Position numbers and translations under genes: made by a program. Positions 53,501 to 63,412 of a DNA stretch of 64,000 nt are shown piece by piece. Origin of the DNA: Sepioteuthis lessoniana (lineage: Eukaryota > Mollusca > Cephalopoda > Myopsida > Loliginidae); NCBI GenBank assembly GCA_963585895.1, contig OY757917.1:107370707-107434706 (forward strand), given 5' to 3'. Positions within the stretch are counted from its first letter, which is position 1. Every line of letters starts with the position of its first letter. The notes below the pieces were generated by a model, which worked only from the letters and a program-made list of their open reading frames with translations, did not search any database and was not told the origin of the DNA.

Positions 53501-53992
53501 AAAGCGGGCCTGGCAGACATGCCCGATTGCGCTCGCTGCGGCAGTGGCTTGGAAGAAACGGCTGAGCACGCCTTCTACTACTGCGAGCGAGTTCGCCCGT
53601 TTTGGGATCACGTCGGCGAGTGGACGGCTCGCATCGAACCCAAACAGCTCGTGCTGCTCGACGTTGGTTACGTCGTGGACAACGTTCTTCCTCCGTATCA
53701 GGGTGAGAAGCGTGTGGTGTTTCTCGCGATCCTAGCTGTAGCTAGAATGGTGATTTGGACGACGCGAAACAAGGGATTGTATGACGATGCAAACTTTTCT
53801 CATCGTGATCTGATTTTGTATTTTCGGCATCAGCTGAGGGTCAAAATCAGATGCGATAGAAAACGCTTGGATCGCATAACATTCAGCAAAAGGTGGGTGA
53901 ATGCAGCGAGCCTGGTCGTGCGAAAGGGAGCAACGTTGGAGTCATCCTTCCCTCCTCTGCCGGCTCATGGCGTCTACGGTACGGGTCCTTAG
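50525..53992 (+). CDS. LINE ORF2 protein, unit 4 (1155 aa)
   Basis: Full-length with all endonuclease, RT and CCHC residues. It has L31 (LKTLGLDV, shared only with unit 5), V in TDVFNHW, D in IEDDTEA and T in RDRTTNPA (shared with unit 3). It keeps G in VLEGIEDD, where unit 3 has R. It ends in the same hairpin-enclosed TAG. Confidence 0.92.
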   Translation: MALNLATLNVRGLRDPGKCTRLLGELKTLGLDVAAVQETHFTCGADCRVLESDFNVFSAYGSRTSVGVSLLVGRSLDADVDVVFAGDGGRLVVADVAVKSFKFRLVAVYAPNIVVERVSFFRRLAPFLDDTKRLVLMGDWNAILDPKIDKVGRGARRVGRCESSLAGLMTRHDLVDRFRLDHPGREMWTWLDSSPSAKVGSYLDRVLVRRADIDFVSCPTFHLIAWTDHKLVRVSLRLANRPSLAGYWKFNTSLLEIRDFRDRLESLIQRALVGAVTGNRWWGSLKHRIRDFATKYGQQLNLDKTKEAKSIDDRLSRAVAGGDSLNVELARGDLERESSERYKGYVVRSRLKRVLNEAVKTNATAREEEVRRFPDRYIGSVKAPDGRLLRSAREIRDAFRAHFRDRFARCTDLPLREFRSYLADFPRLGVAEAASCEGVVTECEVRDALKQVGLNKSPGLDGLPYEVYLRMSHMFVPILTDVFNHWFAQGAIPGSVTKGVITLLKKGGRHVWEGLDDYRPITLLNTELKILARVLANRLQLVISDLIGSEQTFAVKGRSIQDNLHLIREVLEGIEDDTEAALISLDQSKAFDRVDHRFLATVLETAGFKPEFRRWISMMYHNPQAVVQVNGRRSTVFAVERSVRQGCPLSPLLYVLALEPLLRRLRDRTTNPALRGVPFAGPLTARVSAFADDITVFVSRRLDIKAVKKAVSEYERIAGAKVNFDKSEGLRLGAWRGSNTLPGPFRWSDGPVRILGVWFGPGLQLERNWSEIQAKVNAQVGIWLSRRLSLKGRAEACAVYVFPLILYRLAVLPLPKVNRLALQRSLSRLLWGGARPMVRRQVCIQRTRNGGLGMPDLESHWLAERLAYLGRALTGDAVWRLKASRTFPRLKSDPKAEGRRRPLGETLFVRECRTALRNLLGSSDLSRPRKELYRELVVGSASDPLSERRGWTTEEIRSHWNWAPGSSFLNNSEFSLTWRLVRNALPLVGLNYKAGLADMPDCARCGSGLEETAEHAFYYCERVRPFWDHVGEWTARIEPKQLVLLDVGYVVDNVLPPYQGEKRVVFLAILAVARMVIWTTRNKGLYDDANFSHRDLILYFRHQLRVKIRCDRKRLDRITFSKRWVNAASLVVRKGATLESSFPPLPAHGVYGTGP

Positions 53993-55000
53993 GGACCCCA
54001 CCCCTGGTGAGTAAAACTGTTCCCTTTTTCTTTTGGTACCCAGGTACCTAGTTAGCAGTATGTTTGTGAGTCATTGTCCCCGTCATCTAGTTGTTAGTTC
54101 TCAAGATCTTCCCCATCCCCATTATTTTTGTACCTCAATCCGTATCCCAGTCCACGTTTACTGAAGATCTTGAACATTCATATGTATAAAAATCATATCA
54201 CCTACTTGTATTAACCCATACCGCGCCCGACCCCTAAATTCTTTTCACCCCTGTAGATTAGGATCCCTGCCCCACCTAGGGTAGGTCCGACTTGTTTCCG
54301 GTTCTTTCGCCCCGGAAAACAGTCGGCCTCCAATTTTATAGACGGGGGGATGGGAGGGCAACCAAACGGGGGATTTTTCCTTGTTTTTATATATATTTCG
54401 GGGTTTTTCTCCCATTCCCATCACATTCATTGTAAATAAATCATAAAATCATTCATGAATCTCGGGATTTTAAGTAGGACTTCTTCATAGAGCAAATGTG
54501 GTATTTTGGTGATTGCAGCGCAAAAGGCGATGGATGAATGGATATTTATTGTATTGTTGAATGGGTCGGCGAATGTGGCTAGCTAGGTCTCCTTAGTTTA
54601 TATAGAAAAGTATGACCGCTCCCTTCCCCTCCCCAAAAACTTCAAGGCCTTGTGCCTTCTGTGTACACTACACAGAAATAAAGCAGACTCGAACCTTCAG
54701 TTTTTTGTCTGAGTTCTTTTTTCACCACGAAAAAAAAAGTAAGTTCTTTATTGTTAAAAATTTGTTTAAATTATTGTTATTGAATATTGTTATCATTGTT
54801 AAAGTTTTGTGACCCCCCTCAAACTATTGTTCTTTGTTTGTGAGGAGGGTCAAACGCGACTCGATTTTTTTGTTGAACTTTTTTAAAAAAAAACGACCGC
54901 CATTTTTATCAACATTCATCGTTCTACATTTATTCGTCTCGCCTGAATTTTTTGCAACACCATACGCGTTTCATCTCCCTCTGGTTGTGTTTTCACAACT

Positions 55001-56944
55001 ATGGGGGAGCCCAACAACATGAAATCGCAATCACCGACCGACATATTCCAAACGCAACCCTCCCCAATGCCGGAAGAAGCTCCATTCGACCTCTCTTCAT
55101 CGGCAAGTACAATACCACCGGCACAAAAACAAAAACAAACGGCTGTCTCTTGGTCTTCACATTGCGTGAATAAAAAATCCCCTTGTGACTACGCAAGAGA
55201 CAGGGTCGAAAAGTATGAAAAGTATTTCAAGGACGGGGAAATTCTCCCAATACCCGAATTGGTCGAGGCGGTCGAACCGAAGACCCTGTCCTTCGTAGTC
55301 ACAGACATTAAGACCAAGAGACTAGCGGGGATTAAGAAGGAAACTTTTGAGGACCTTCTCAAAACAGCAAACATCCCAGGGAAGTACTTCTGCCGCAGAA
55401 GTTTCGCGACCTGGGATGTCTTATTACCCTCAGAGGAAGTAGCGAAAAGCCTCGCCGGTGGTAACATCACCACACGCTTCTTCCGGCTACAACCGGAATA
55501 TCGAGGCAAAAGAAGAATACGAGTCACCGTATGCAATGTATCTATGCAATTGAGTGGTGACGTCCTCGCCGCCTATCTAAGTATATACGGCGGCGTGGAA
55601 CAAGTCACACAAGTAACGTCAACACGGGGAACTGCGTACGGTGACTACGTATTCGTTATATGCCTCGATAGGGGAGGGTTTAACAAAATTCCCCATAAAA
55701 TACGTTACCGCGATCAAACCATGACAGTCATAGTTGAGGGCAGGAAACCGCTATGTTGGTTTTGCAATAACATCGGCCACTTTTCAAAAAACTGCCCTCA
55801 AAAATCAACAATCACCACCACAACAACGAATACTACTACTACTACTGATACTCCTTCACCTGTCATAGCAGCAATAATACCAACAGAAACCTCAGAAAAC
55901 AAACAAGAAACCCCTAAAGAAAATGAAGAAGGGTGGACGCAAGTCACCAAAAAAAAGGGAGGGAAAAAAACTCCCCCTAAAAAACCAGCAACAACAGATA
56001 CAACAACTCTTTTGACTACAACTACGAAACCAACAACCACAAATACGAAACAATCAACTGCAAAACAATCAACAAAAGAAGACAATCAAAACATTGAACC
56101 GATGGATATGTCCATGAATTTAAAAAGAAGGAGAGACAGCGAGGACTCACCAACTAAAGAGGGGGAGAAAAAACATCCAAAAAAACCCACACAAACAACC
56201 ACCATACCTCAGCATAAGGGGGAAAAAACAACAGAAAAATCGCCAGTCCAAAATAAACAAAGACCAGCACAATTGATTCCTCTCCCACAAAAAACAAAAA
56301 CCACCCCTATCATCCCAACAGAAACACCATTACCCCCCTCTCTTTCACCAATTAAAACCCCCAAAATGCTTACTCGATCCTATTCAGCAACCAGACTTAC
56401 ACCCTCTCCCCAAACACCGTCAACATCAGCAGCAACTGTTCAAAAACCAAGAGCACGCTCTACGGAAGCCCGACGTGCCATAAACTCTTTTTACTTCTGC
56501 GAAGATATCATGGACAATCCACACATAGACCACACTTTAAAACAATCATTAAAACCATTACGCTCACTCCAAAAAATTGACACTAAAGACATCACAAAAC
56601 CACATCTATTCAAGGACGCACCAAAATTGACCACATTCGTCCGCTTGGCTGGCAATCGGACCAAAGAACTCTGGAACTTTATTGACGAAGCCAGCCGGGC
56701 GGATGTAATGCTGGTCGATACGAAAAATCCAATGCTGAAAAAAATGCTTCCCTTCTGTGCGGGCAGGGTCCCGATTTTGGTTCACCCATCATTCTATAGG
56801 TCCCTAAAGTTGCGGTACCCTATGGATGTCGGTGGAATAACCAGGGACGACCGAGTAAGTACTGAGCTCGGCACCGGATCCCTGCGTCAGGCCGTCGGCA
56901 TCCTTACTCCGAAGGATTTCCGGCCCGTAGTCGACACTGAGTAA
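55001..56944 (+). CDS. LINE ORF1 protein, unit 5 (647 aa)
   Basis: Open throughout. The protein matches units 2 and 3. The silent variants near the 3' end are those of units 3 and 4, so this ORF belongs to the left, unit 4-like side of the mosaic. Confidence 0.9.
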   Translation: MGEPNNMKSQSPTDIFQTQPSPMPEEAPFDLSSSASTIPPAQKQKQTAVSWSSHCVNKKSPCDYARDRVEKYEKYFKDGEILPIPELVEAVEPKTLSFVVTDIKTKRLAGIKKETFEDLLKTANIPGKYFCRRSFATWDVLLPSEEVAKSLAGGNITTRFFRLQPEYRGKRRIRVTVCNVSMQLSGDVLAAYLSIYGGVEQVTQVTSTRGTAYGDYVFVICLDRGGFNKIPHKIRYRDQTMTVIVEGRKPLCWFCNNIGHFSKNCPQKSTITTTTTNTTTTTDTPSPVIAAIIPTETSENKQETPKENEEGWTQVTKKKGGKKTPPKKPATTDTTTLLTTTTKPTTTNTKQSTAKQSTKEDNQNIEPMDMSMNLKRRRDSEDSPTKEGEKKHPKKPTQTTTIPQHKGEKTTEKSPVQNKQRPAQLIPLPQKTKTTPIIPTETPLPPSLSPIKTPKMLTRSYSATRLTPSPQTPSTSAATVQKPRARSTEARRAINSFYFCEDIMDNPHIDHTLKQSLKPLRSLQKIDTKDITKPHLFKDAPKLTTFVRLAGNRTKELWNFIDEASRADVMLVDTKNPMLKKMLPFCAGRVPILVHPSFYRSLKLRYPMDVGGITRDDRVSTELGTGSLRQAVGILTPKDFRPVVDTE

Positions 56945-56958
56945 GGTAAGTGGGATTG

Positions 56959-59900
56959 ATGGCTCTAAACCTTGCTACTTTGAATGTGAGGGGATTGAGG
57001 GATCCGGGCAAGTGTACGCGCTTGCTTGGTGAACTTAAAACTCTCGGCCTAGATGTTGCTGCAGTGCAGGAAACCCACTTCACTTGCGGTGCCGACTGTC
57101 GTGTGCTGGAAAGCGATTTTAACGTTTTCTCAGCATACGGCAGCCGTACCAGCGTTGGGGTTTCTTTGCTAGTTGGACGCAGCCTTGATGCTGATGTTGA
57201 CGTTGTTTTTGCAGGTGACGGGGGCCGACTGGTTGTGGCCGATGTTGCCGTGAAAAGTTTCAAGTTTCGTCTGGTTGCGGTTTATGCGCCCAATATCGTT
57301 GTGGAGAGGGTTTCCTTTTTTCGTCGGTTGGCGCCGTTCCTGGACGATACGAAGCGGCTAGTTTTAATGGGTGATTGGAATGCGATCCTTGATCCCAAGA
57401 TAGATAAGGTCGGGCGGGGAGCTAGGCGTGTGGGAAGGTGTGAAAGCAGCCTTGCCGGCCTCATGACTCGTCATGACCTCGTCGACAGGTTTCGTCTGGA
57501 TCACCCAGGGCGGGAGATGTGGACGTGGCTAGATAGTTCGCCCTCTGCCAAAGTAGGCTCCTACTTGGACAGAGTGTTAGTGAGACGAGCTGACATTGAT
57601 TTTGTTAGTTGTCCCACGTTCCACTTGATAGCGTGGACTGACCATAAACTTGTTAGAGTCAGTCTACGGTTAGCAAATAGGCCTAGTCTGGCCGGCTACT
57701 GGAAGTTCAATACCTCCTTACTGGAGATACGGGACTTCCGGGACCGGTTGGAATCCCTAATTCAGCGGGCGTTAGTGGGGGCGGTTACCGGGAATAGGTG
57801 GTGGGGATCTCTTAAACATAGGATTAGAGATTTCGCTACCAAGTACGGTCAACAGCTCAACCTAGATAAGACCAAGGAAGCGAAATCTATAGACGATAGA
57901 CTTTCCCGGGCGGTGGCTGGGGGGGACTCCCTAAACGTAGAGCTAGCTAGGGGGGACCTTGAGCGCGAGAGTAGCGAGCGCTACAAGGGATACGTAGTTA
58001 GATCTAGGTTAAAGAGAGTTCTCAACGAAGCTGTGAAAACGAACGCGACTGCGCGTGAAGAAGAAGTGCGAAGGTTCCCCGATCGGTATATCGGTTCTGT
58101 CAAGGCCCCGGATGGGCGACTGCTGCGATCGGCTCGCGAGATTCGTGACGCCTTTCGGGCGCACTTTCGGGATCGCTTTGCCCGCTGTACTGATCTCCCG
58201 CTCCGGGAGTTTCGTAGCTATCTTGCCGACTTTCCCCGCCTTGGGGTGGCTGAAGCGGCTAGCTGCGAGGGTGTGGTTACTGAATGCGAAGTCCGTGACG
58301 CGTTGAAGCAGGTCGGCCTGAACAAGTCGCCGGGACTAGATGGTTTGCCCTACGAAGTGTACTTGAGGATGTCGCACATGTTTGTGCCTATTCTGACGGA
58401 TATGTTTAACCATTGGTTCGCCCAGGGAGCCATCCCTGGTAGCGTTACCAAGGGCGTGATCACATTGCTGAAGAAAGGTGGCAGGCATGTTTGGGAGGGT
58501 TTAGACGATTACAGGCCCATAACTCTGCTTAACACAGAGTTAAAGATTTTGGCCCGGGTCTTAGCGAATCGTTTACAGCTTGTCATTAGCGATCTGATCG
58601 GCTCTGAGCAGACCTTTGCTGTGAAGGGAAGATCGATCCAGGACAACCTGCACTTGATTCGCGAGGTCCTAGAGGGTATAGAAGACGGCACCGAGGCCGC
58701 GCTGATCAGTTTAGATCAGTCCAAGGCCTTCGATAGGGTTGACCATCGGTTTTTGGCGACTGTTTTGGAGACTGCCGGATTCAAACCGGAGTTCCGCAGA
58801 TGGATTAGCATGATGTACCACAACCCTCAGGCAGTGGTGCAGGTGAACGGAAGGCGTTCGACGGTGTTCGCGGTCGAGCGGTCGGTCCGGCAGGGCTGCC
58901 CGTTGTCTCCTCTTCTCTATGTCCTAGCTTTGGAGCCCCTGCTCCGTAGGCTTAGGGATAGGACGGCAAATCCGGCCCTGCGCGGTGTCCCTTTTGCTGG
59001 CCCTCTTACGGCAAGGGTTTCCGCGTTCGCCGATGATATCACAGTGTTTGTATCCCGCCGTCTGGATATAAAGGCTGTGAAGAAGGCGGTTAGCGAGTAC
59101 GAGCGGATTGCAGGAGCCAAGGTCAATTTTGACAAAAGCGAAGGTTTGCGGCTCGGTGCTTGGAGGGGTAGCAATACTCTTCCGGGGCCGTTCCGCTGGA
59201 GTGACGGACCCGTCCGCATCCTCGGGGTGTGGTTCGGGCCCGGCCTCCAACTGGAGCGAAATTGGTCGGAAATACAAGCCAAGGTGAATGCTCAGGTGGG
59301 AATCTGGCTTTCAAGGAGGTTGTCCTTAAAGGGCAGGGCGGAGGCGTGCGCCGTGTACGTCTTCCCCTTGATCCTTTACCGATTGGCTGTACTTCCTCTG
59401 CCTAAGGTAAATCGGTTGGCGCTGCAACGATCCCTTTCCAGATTGCTCTGGGGAGGTGCAAGGCCGATGGTCCGTAGGCAGGTCTGTATCCAACGTACAC
59501 GCAACGGGGGTCTAGGTATGCCTGATCTGGAGAGCCACTGGCTTGCTGAAAGACTTGCATACCTGGGCAGAGCTTTGACGGGGGACGCAGTGTGGAGACT
59601 GAAGGCGAGTCGGACTTTTCCTCGCCTAAAGTCAGACCCAAAGGCTGAAGGTCGACGTAGGCCTTTGGGCGAAACACTGTTTGTCCGCGAGTGCCGAACG
59701 GCCCTTCGTAACCTTCTTGGGTCCAGTGACCTTTCACGGCCTCGAAAAGAACTATATCGGGAGCTAGTGGTGGGTTCCGCTTCTGATCCTCTCAGCGAGC
59801 GGCACGGCTGGACGACGGAGGAGATTCGCTCTCATTGGAATTGGGCGCCAGGATCGAGCTTCTTGAACAACTCCGAGTTCTCGCTCACCTGGCGACTTGT

Positions 59901-60426
59901 GCGAAATGCGTTACCCCTTGTCGGCTTGAACTACAAAGCGGGCCTGGCAGACATGCCCGATTGCGCTCGCTGCGGCAGTGGCTTGGAAGAAACGGCTGAG
60001 CACGCCTTCTACTACTGCGAGCGAGTTCGCCCGTTTTGGGATCACGTCGGCGAGTGGACGGCTCGCATCGAACCCAAACAGCTCGTGCTGCTCGACGTTG
60101 GTTACGTCGTGGACAACGTTCTTCCTCCGTATCAGGGTGAGAAGCGTGTGGTGTTTCTCGCGATCCTAGCTGTAGCTAGAATGGTGATTTGGACGACGCG
60201 AAACAAGGGATTGTATGACGATGCAAACTTTTCTCATCGTGATCTGATTTTGTATTTTCGGCATCAGCTGAGGGTCAAAATCAGATGCGATAGAAAACGC
60301 TTGGATCGCATAACATTCAGCAAAAGGTGGGTGAATGCAGCGAGCCTGGTCGTGCGAAAGGGAGCAACGTTGGAGTCATCCTTCCCTCCTCTGCCGGCTC
60401 ATGGCGTCTACGGTACGGGTCCTTAG
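56959..60426 (+). CDS. LINE ORF2 protein, unit 5 (1155 aa, mosaic)
   Basis: Full-length and catalytically complete. The N-terminal side has L31 as in unit 4. The C-terminal side has M (TDMFNHW), G (IEDGTEA), A (RDRTANPA) and HGW as in unit 1, with Y (EFRSYLADF) and T (GRRSTVFAV) as in unit 2. The codon for F in TDMFNHW is TTT only here. The change of type falls between about 57945 and 58135, between the endonuclease and the RT core. Confidence 0.92.
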   Translation: MALNLATLNVRGLRDPGKCTRLLGELKTLGLDVAAVQETHFTCGADCRVLESDFNVFSAYGSRTSVGVSLLVGRSLDADVDVVFAGDGGRLVVADVAVKSFKFRLVAVYAPNIVVERVSFFRRLAPFLDDTKRLVLMGDWNAILDPKIDKVGRGARRVGRCESSLAGLMTRHDLVDRFRLDHPGREMWTWLDSSPSAKVGSYLDRVLVRRADIDFVSCPTFHLIAWTDHKLVRVSLRLANRPSLAGYWKFNTSLLEIRDFRDRLESLIQRALVGAVTGNRWWGSLKHRIRDFATKYGQQLNLDKTKEAKSIDDRLSRAVAGGDSLNVELARGDLERESSERYKGYVVRSRLKRVLNEAVKTNATAREEEVRRFPDRYIGSVKAPDGRLLRSAREIRDAFRAHFRDRFARCTDLPLREFRSYLADFPRLGVAEAASCEGVVTECEVRDALKQVGLNKSPGLDGLPYEVYLRMSHMFVPILTDMFNHWFAQGAIPGSVTKGVITLLKKGGRHVWEGLDDYRPITLLNTELKILARVLANRLQLVISDLIGSEQTFAVKGRSIQDNLHLIREVLEGIEDGTEAALISLDQSKAFDRVDHRFLATVLETAGFKPEFRRWISMMYHNPQAVVQVNGRRSTVFAVERSVRQGCPLSPLLYVLALEPLLRRLRDRTANPALRGVPFAGPLTARVSAFADDITVFVSRRLDIKAVKKAVSEYERIAGAKVNFDKSEGLRLGAWRGSNTLPGPFRWSDGPVRILGVWFGPGLQLERNWSEIQAKVNAQVGIWLSRRLSLKGRAEACAVYVFPLILYRLAVLPLPKVNRLALQRSLSRLLWGGARPMVRRQVCIQRTRNGGLGMPDLESHWLAERLAYLGRALTGDAVWRLKASRTFPRLKSDPKAEGRRRPLGETLFVRECRTALRNLLGSSDLSRPRKELYRELVVGSASDPLSERHGWTTEEIRSHWNWAPGSSFLNNSEFSLTWRLVRNALPLVGLNYKAGLADMPDCARCGSGLEETAEHAFYYCERVRPFWDHVGEWTARIEPKQLVLLDVGYVVDNVLPPYQGEKRVVFLAILAVARMVIWTTRNKGLYDDANFSHRDLILYFRHQLRVKIRCDRKRLDRITFSKRWVNAASLVVRKGATLESSFPPLPAHGVYGTGP

Positions 60427-61117
60427 GGACCCCACCCCTGGTGAGTAAAACTGTTCCCTTTTTCTTTTGGTACCCAGGTACCTAGTTAGCAGTATGTTTG
60501 TGAGTCATTGTCCCCGTCATCTACTTGTTAGTTCTCAAGATCTTCCCCATCCCCATTATTTTTGTACCTCAATCCGTATCCCAGTCCACGTTTACTGAAG
60601 ATCTTGAACATTCATATGTATAAAAATCATATCACCTACTTGTATTAACCCATACCGCGCCCGACCCCTAAATTCCTTTCACCCCTGTAGATTAGGATCC
60701 CTGCCCCACCTAGGGTAGGTCCGACTTGTTTCCGGTTCTTTCGCCCCGGAAAACAGTCGGCCTCCAATTTTATAGACGGGGGGATGGGAGGGCAACCAAA
60801 CGGGGGATTTTTCCTTTGTTTTTGTATATATTTCGGGGTTTTTCTCCCATTCCCATCACATTCATTGTAAATAAATCATAAAATCATTCATGAATCTCGG
60901 GATTTTAAGTAGGACTTCTTCATAGAGCAAATGTGGTATTGTGGTGATTGTAGCGCAAAAGGCGATGGATGAATGGATATTTATTGTATTGTTGAATGGG
61001 TCGGCGAATGTGGCTAGCTAGGTCTCCTTAGTTTATATAGAAAAGTATGACCGCTCCCTTCCCCTCCCCAAAAACTTCAAGGCCTTGTGCCTTCTGTGTA
61101 CACTACACAGAAATAAA

Positions 61118-61135
61118 GCAGACTCGAACCTTCAG
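61118..61135. other. Separate complete copy of the 18-bp junction motif between units 5 and 6
   Basis: GCAGACTCGAACCTTCAG is followed immediately by GCAGACTCGAATGTGAA and the usual TTTTTTGTCTGAG. Unit 6 therefore starts with its own, partly different version of the motif. This is the only junction where the motif is seen twice. Confidence 0.9.
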
Positions 61136-61445
61136 GCAGACTCGAATGTGAATTTTTTGTCTGAGTTCTTTTTCACCACGAAAAAGTAAGTTCTTTATTG
61201 TTAAAAATTTGTTAAAATTATTGTTATTGAATTTTATTGTTGTTAAAGTTTTGTGACCCCCCTCAAACTATTGTTCTTTGTTTGTGAGGAGGGTCAAACG
61301 CGACTCGATTTTTTTTGTTGAACTTTTTTAAAAAAAAACGACCGCCATTTTTATCAACATTCATCGTTCTACATTTATTCGTCTCGCCTGAATTTTTTGC
61401 AACACCATACGCGTTTCATCTCCCTCTGGTTGTGTTTTCACAACT

Positions 61446-63398
61446 ATGGGGGAGCCCAACAACATGAAATCGCAATCACCGACCGACATATTCCAAACGC
61501 AACCCTCCCCAATGCCGGAAGAAGCTCCATTCGACCTCTCTTCATCGGCAAGTACAATACCACCGGCACAAAAACCAAAACAAACAGCTGTCTCTTGGTC
61601 TTCACATTGCGTGAATAAAAAATCCCCTTGTGACTACGCAAGAGACAGGGTCGAAAAGTATGAAAAGTATTTCAAGGACGGGGAAATTCTCCCAATACCC
61701 GAATTGGTCGAGGCGGTCGAACCGAAGACCCTGTCCTTCGTAGTCACAGACATTAAGACCAAGAGACTAGCGGGGATTAAGAAAGAAACTTTTGAAGACC
61801 TTCTGAAAACGGCAAACATCCCAGGAAAATATTTCTGCCGCAGAAGTTTCGCTACATGGGATGTCTTATTACCCTCAGAGGAAGTAGCGAAAAGCCTCGC
61901 CGGTGGTAACATCACCACACGCTTCTTCCGGCTACAACCGGAATATCGAGGCAAAAGAAGAATACGAGTCACCGTATGCAATGTATCTATGCAATTGAGT
62001 GGTGACGTCCTCGCCGCCTATCTAAGTATATACGGCGGCGTGGAACAAGTCACACAAGTAACGTCAACACGGGGAACCGCGTACGGTGACTACGTATTCG
62101 TTATGTGCCTCGATAGGGGAGGGTTTAACAAAATTCCCCATAAAATACGATACCGCGATCAAACCATGACAGTCATCGTTGAGGGCAGGAAACCGCTATG
62201 TTGGTCCTGCAATAACATCGGCCACTTTTCAAAAAACTGCCCTCAAAAATCAACAATCACCACCACAACAACGAATACTACTACTACTACTGCTACTACT
62301 GCTACTCCTGCACCTGTCATAGCAGCAATAATACCAACAGAAACCTCAGAAAACAAACAAGAAACCCCTAAAGAAAATGAGGAAGGGTGGACGCAAGTCA
62401 CCAGAAAAAAGGGAGGGAAAAAAACTCCCCCAAAAAACCCAGCAACAACAGATACAACAACTCATTTGACTACAACTACGAAACCGACGACCACAAATAC
62501 GAAACAATCAACTGCAAAACAATCAACAAAAGAAGACAACCAAAACATTGACCCGATGGATATGTCCATGAATTTAAAAAGAAGGAGAGACAGCGAGGAT
62601 TCACCAACTAAAGAGGGGGAGAAAAAACATCCAAAAAAACCCACACAAACAACCACCATACCTCAGCATAAGGGGGAAAAAACAACAGAAAAATCACCAG
62701 TCCAAAATAAACAAAGACCAGCACAATTGATTCCTCTCCCACAAAAAACAAAAACCACCCCTATCATCCCAACAGAAACACCATTACCCCCCTCTCTTTC
62801 ACCAATTAAAACCCCCAAAATGCTTACTCGATCCTATTAAGCAACCAGACTTACACCCTCTCCCCAAACACCGTCAACATCAGCAGCAACTGTTCAAAAA
62901 CCAAGAGCACGCTCTACGGAAGCCCGACGTGCCATAAACTCTTTTTACTTCTGCGAAGATATCATGGACAATCCACACATAGACCACACTTTAAAACAAT
63001 CATTAAAACCATTACGCTCGCTCCAAAAAATTGACACTAAAGACATCACAAAGCCACATCTATTCAAGGACGCACCAAAATTGACCACATTCGTCCGCTT
63101 GGCTGGCAATCGGACCAAGGAACTCTGGAACTTTATTGACGAAGCCAGCCGGGCGGATGTAATGCTGGTCGATACGAAAAATCCAATGCTGAAAAAAATG
63201 CTACCCTTCTGTGCGGGCAGGGTCCCGATTTTGGTTCACCCATCATTCTATAGGTCCCTAAAGTTGCGGTACCCTATGGATGTCGGTGGAATTACCAGGG
63301 ACGACCGAGTAAGTACTGAACTCGGCACCGGATCCCTGCGTCAGGCCGTCGGCATCCTTACTCCGAAGGATTTCCGGCCCGTAGTCGACACTGAGTAA
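61446..63398 (+). pseudogene. LINE ORF1 of unit 6, with one premature stop
   Basis: The reading frame matches ORF1 of units 1-5 along its whole length, with a 3-residue gain in the Thr-rich linker (ATTATPAPV region). A TAA at 62838-62840 replaces a serine codon (residue 465), giving a 464-aa product that keeps the RRM-like region and knuckle but loses the C-terminal block. That block stays open from an internal ATG at 62964. The knuckle reads CWSC where the other units have CWFC; its metal-binding residues are kept. Other changes include P in PAQKPKQT and M in VMCLDRGG. Confidence 0.85.
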
Positions 63399-63412
63399 GG
63401 TAAGTGGGATTG

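Larger units (their letters stand above)
48249..54682 (+). mobile_element. L1/Tx1-like LINE unit 4 (complete, 6434 bp)
   Basis: It begins at the 18-bp motif (48249-48266). The ORF2 start region (CCTAGATG, giving L31) is shared with unit 5. The rest of ORF2 and the 3' UTR are shared with unit 3. It thus sits between its two neighbours in variant content, as expected from local exchange or stepwise duplication. Confidence 0.92.
54683..61117 (+). mobile_element. L1/Tx1-like LINE unit 5 (complete, 6435 bp; mosaic)
   Basis: It begins at the 18-bp motif (54683-54700). Its left part, up to about 57945, carries unit 4-type variants. From about 58135 to the 3' end it carries variants of units 1 and 2, including 3' UTR 'ggtattgtggtgattgtagc'. 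One extra T near 60815 makes it 1 bp longer. It is followed by a complete 18-bp motif (61118-61135) and then by unit 6. Confidence 0.92.
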
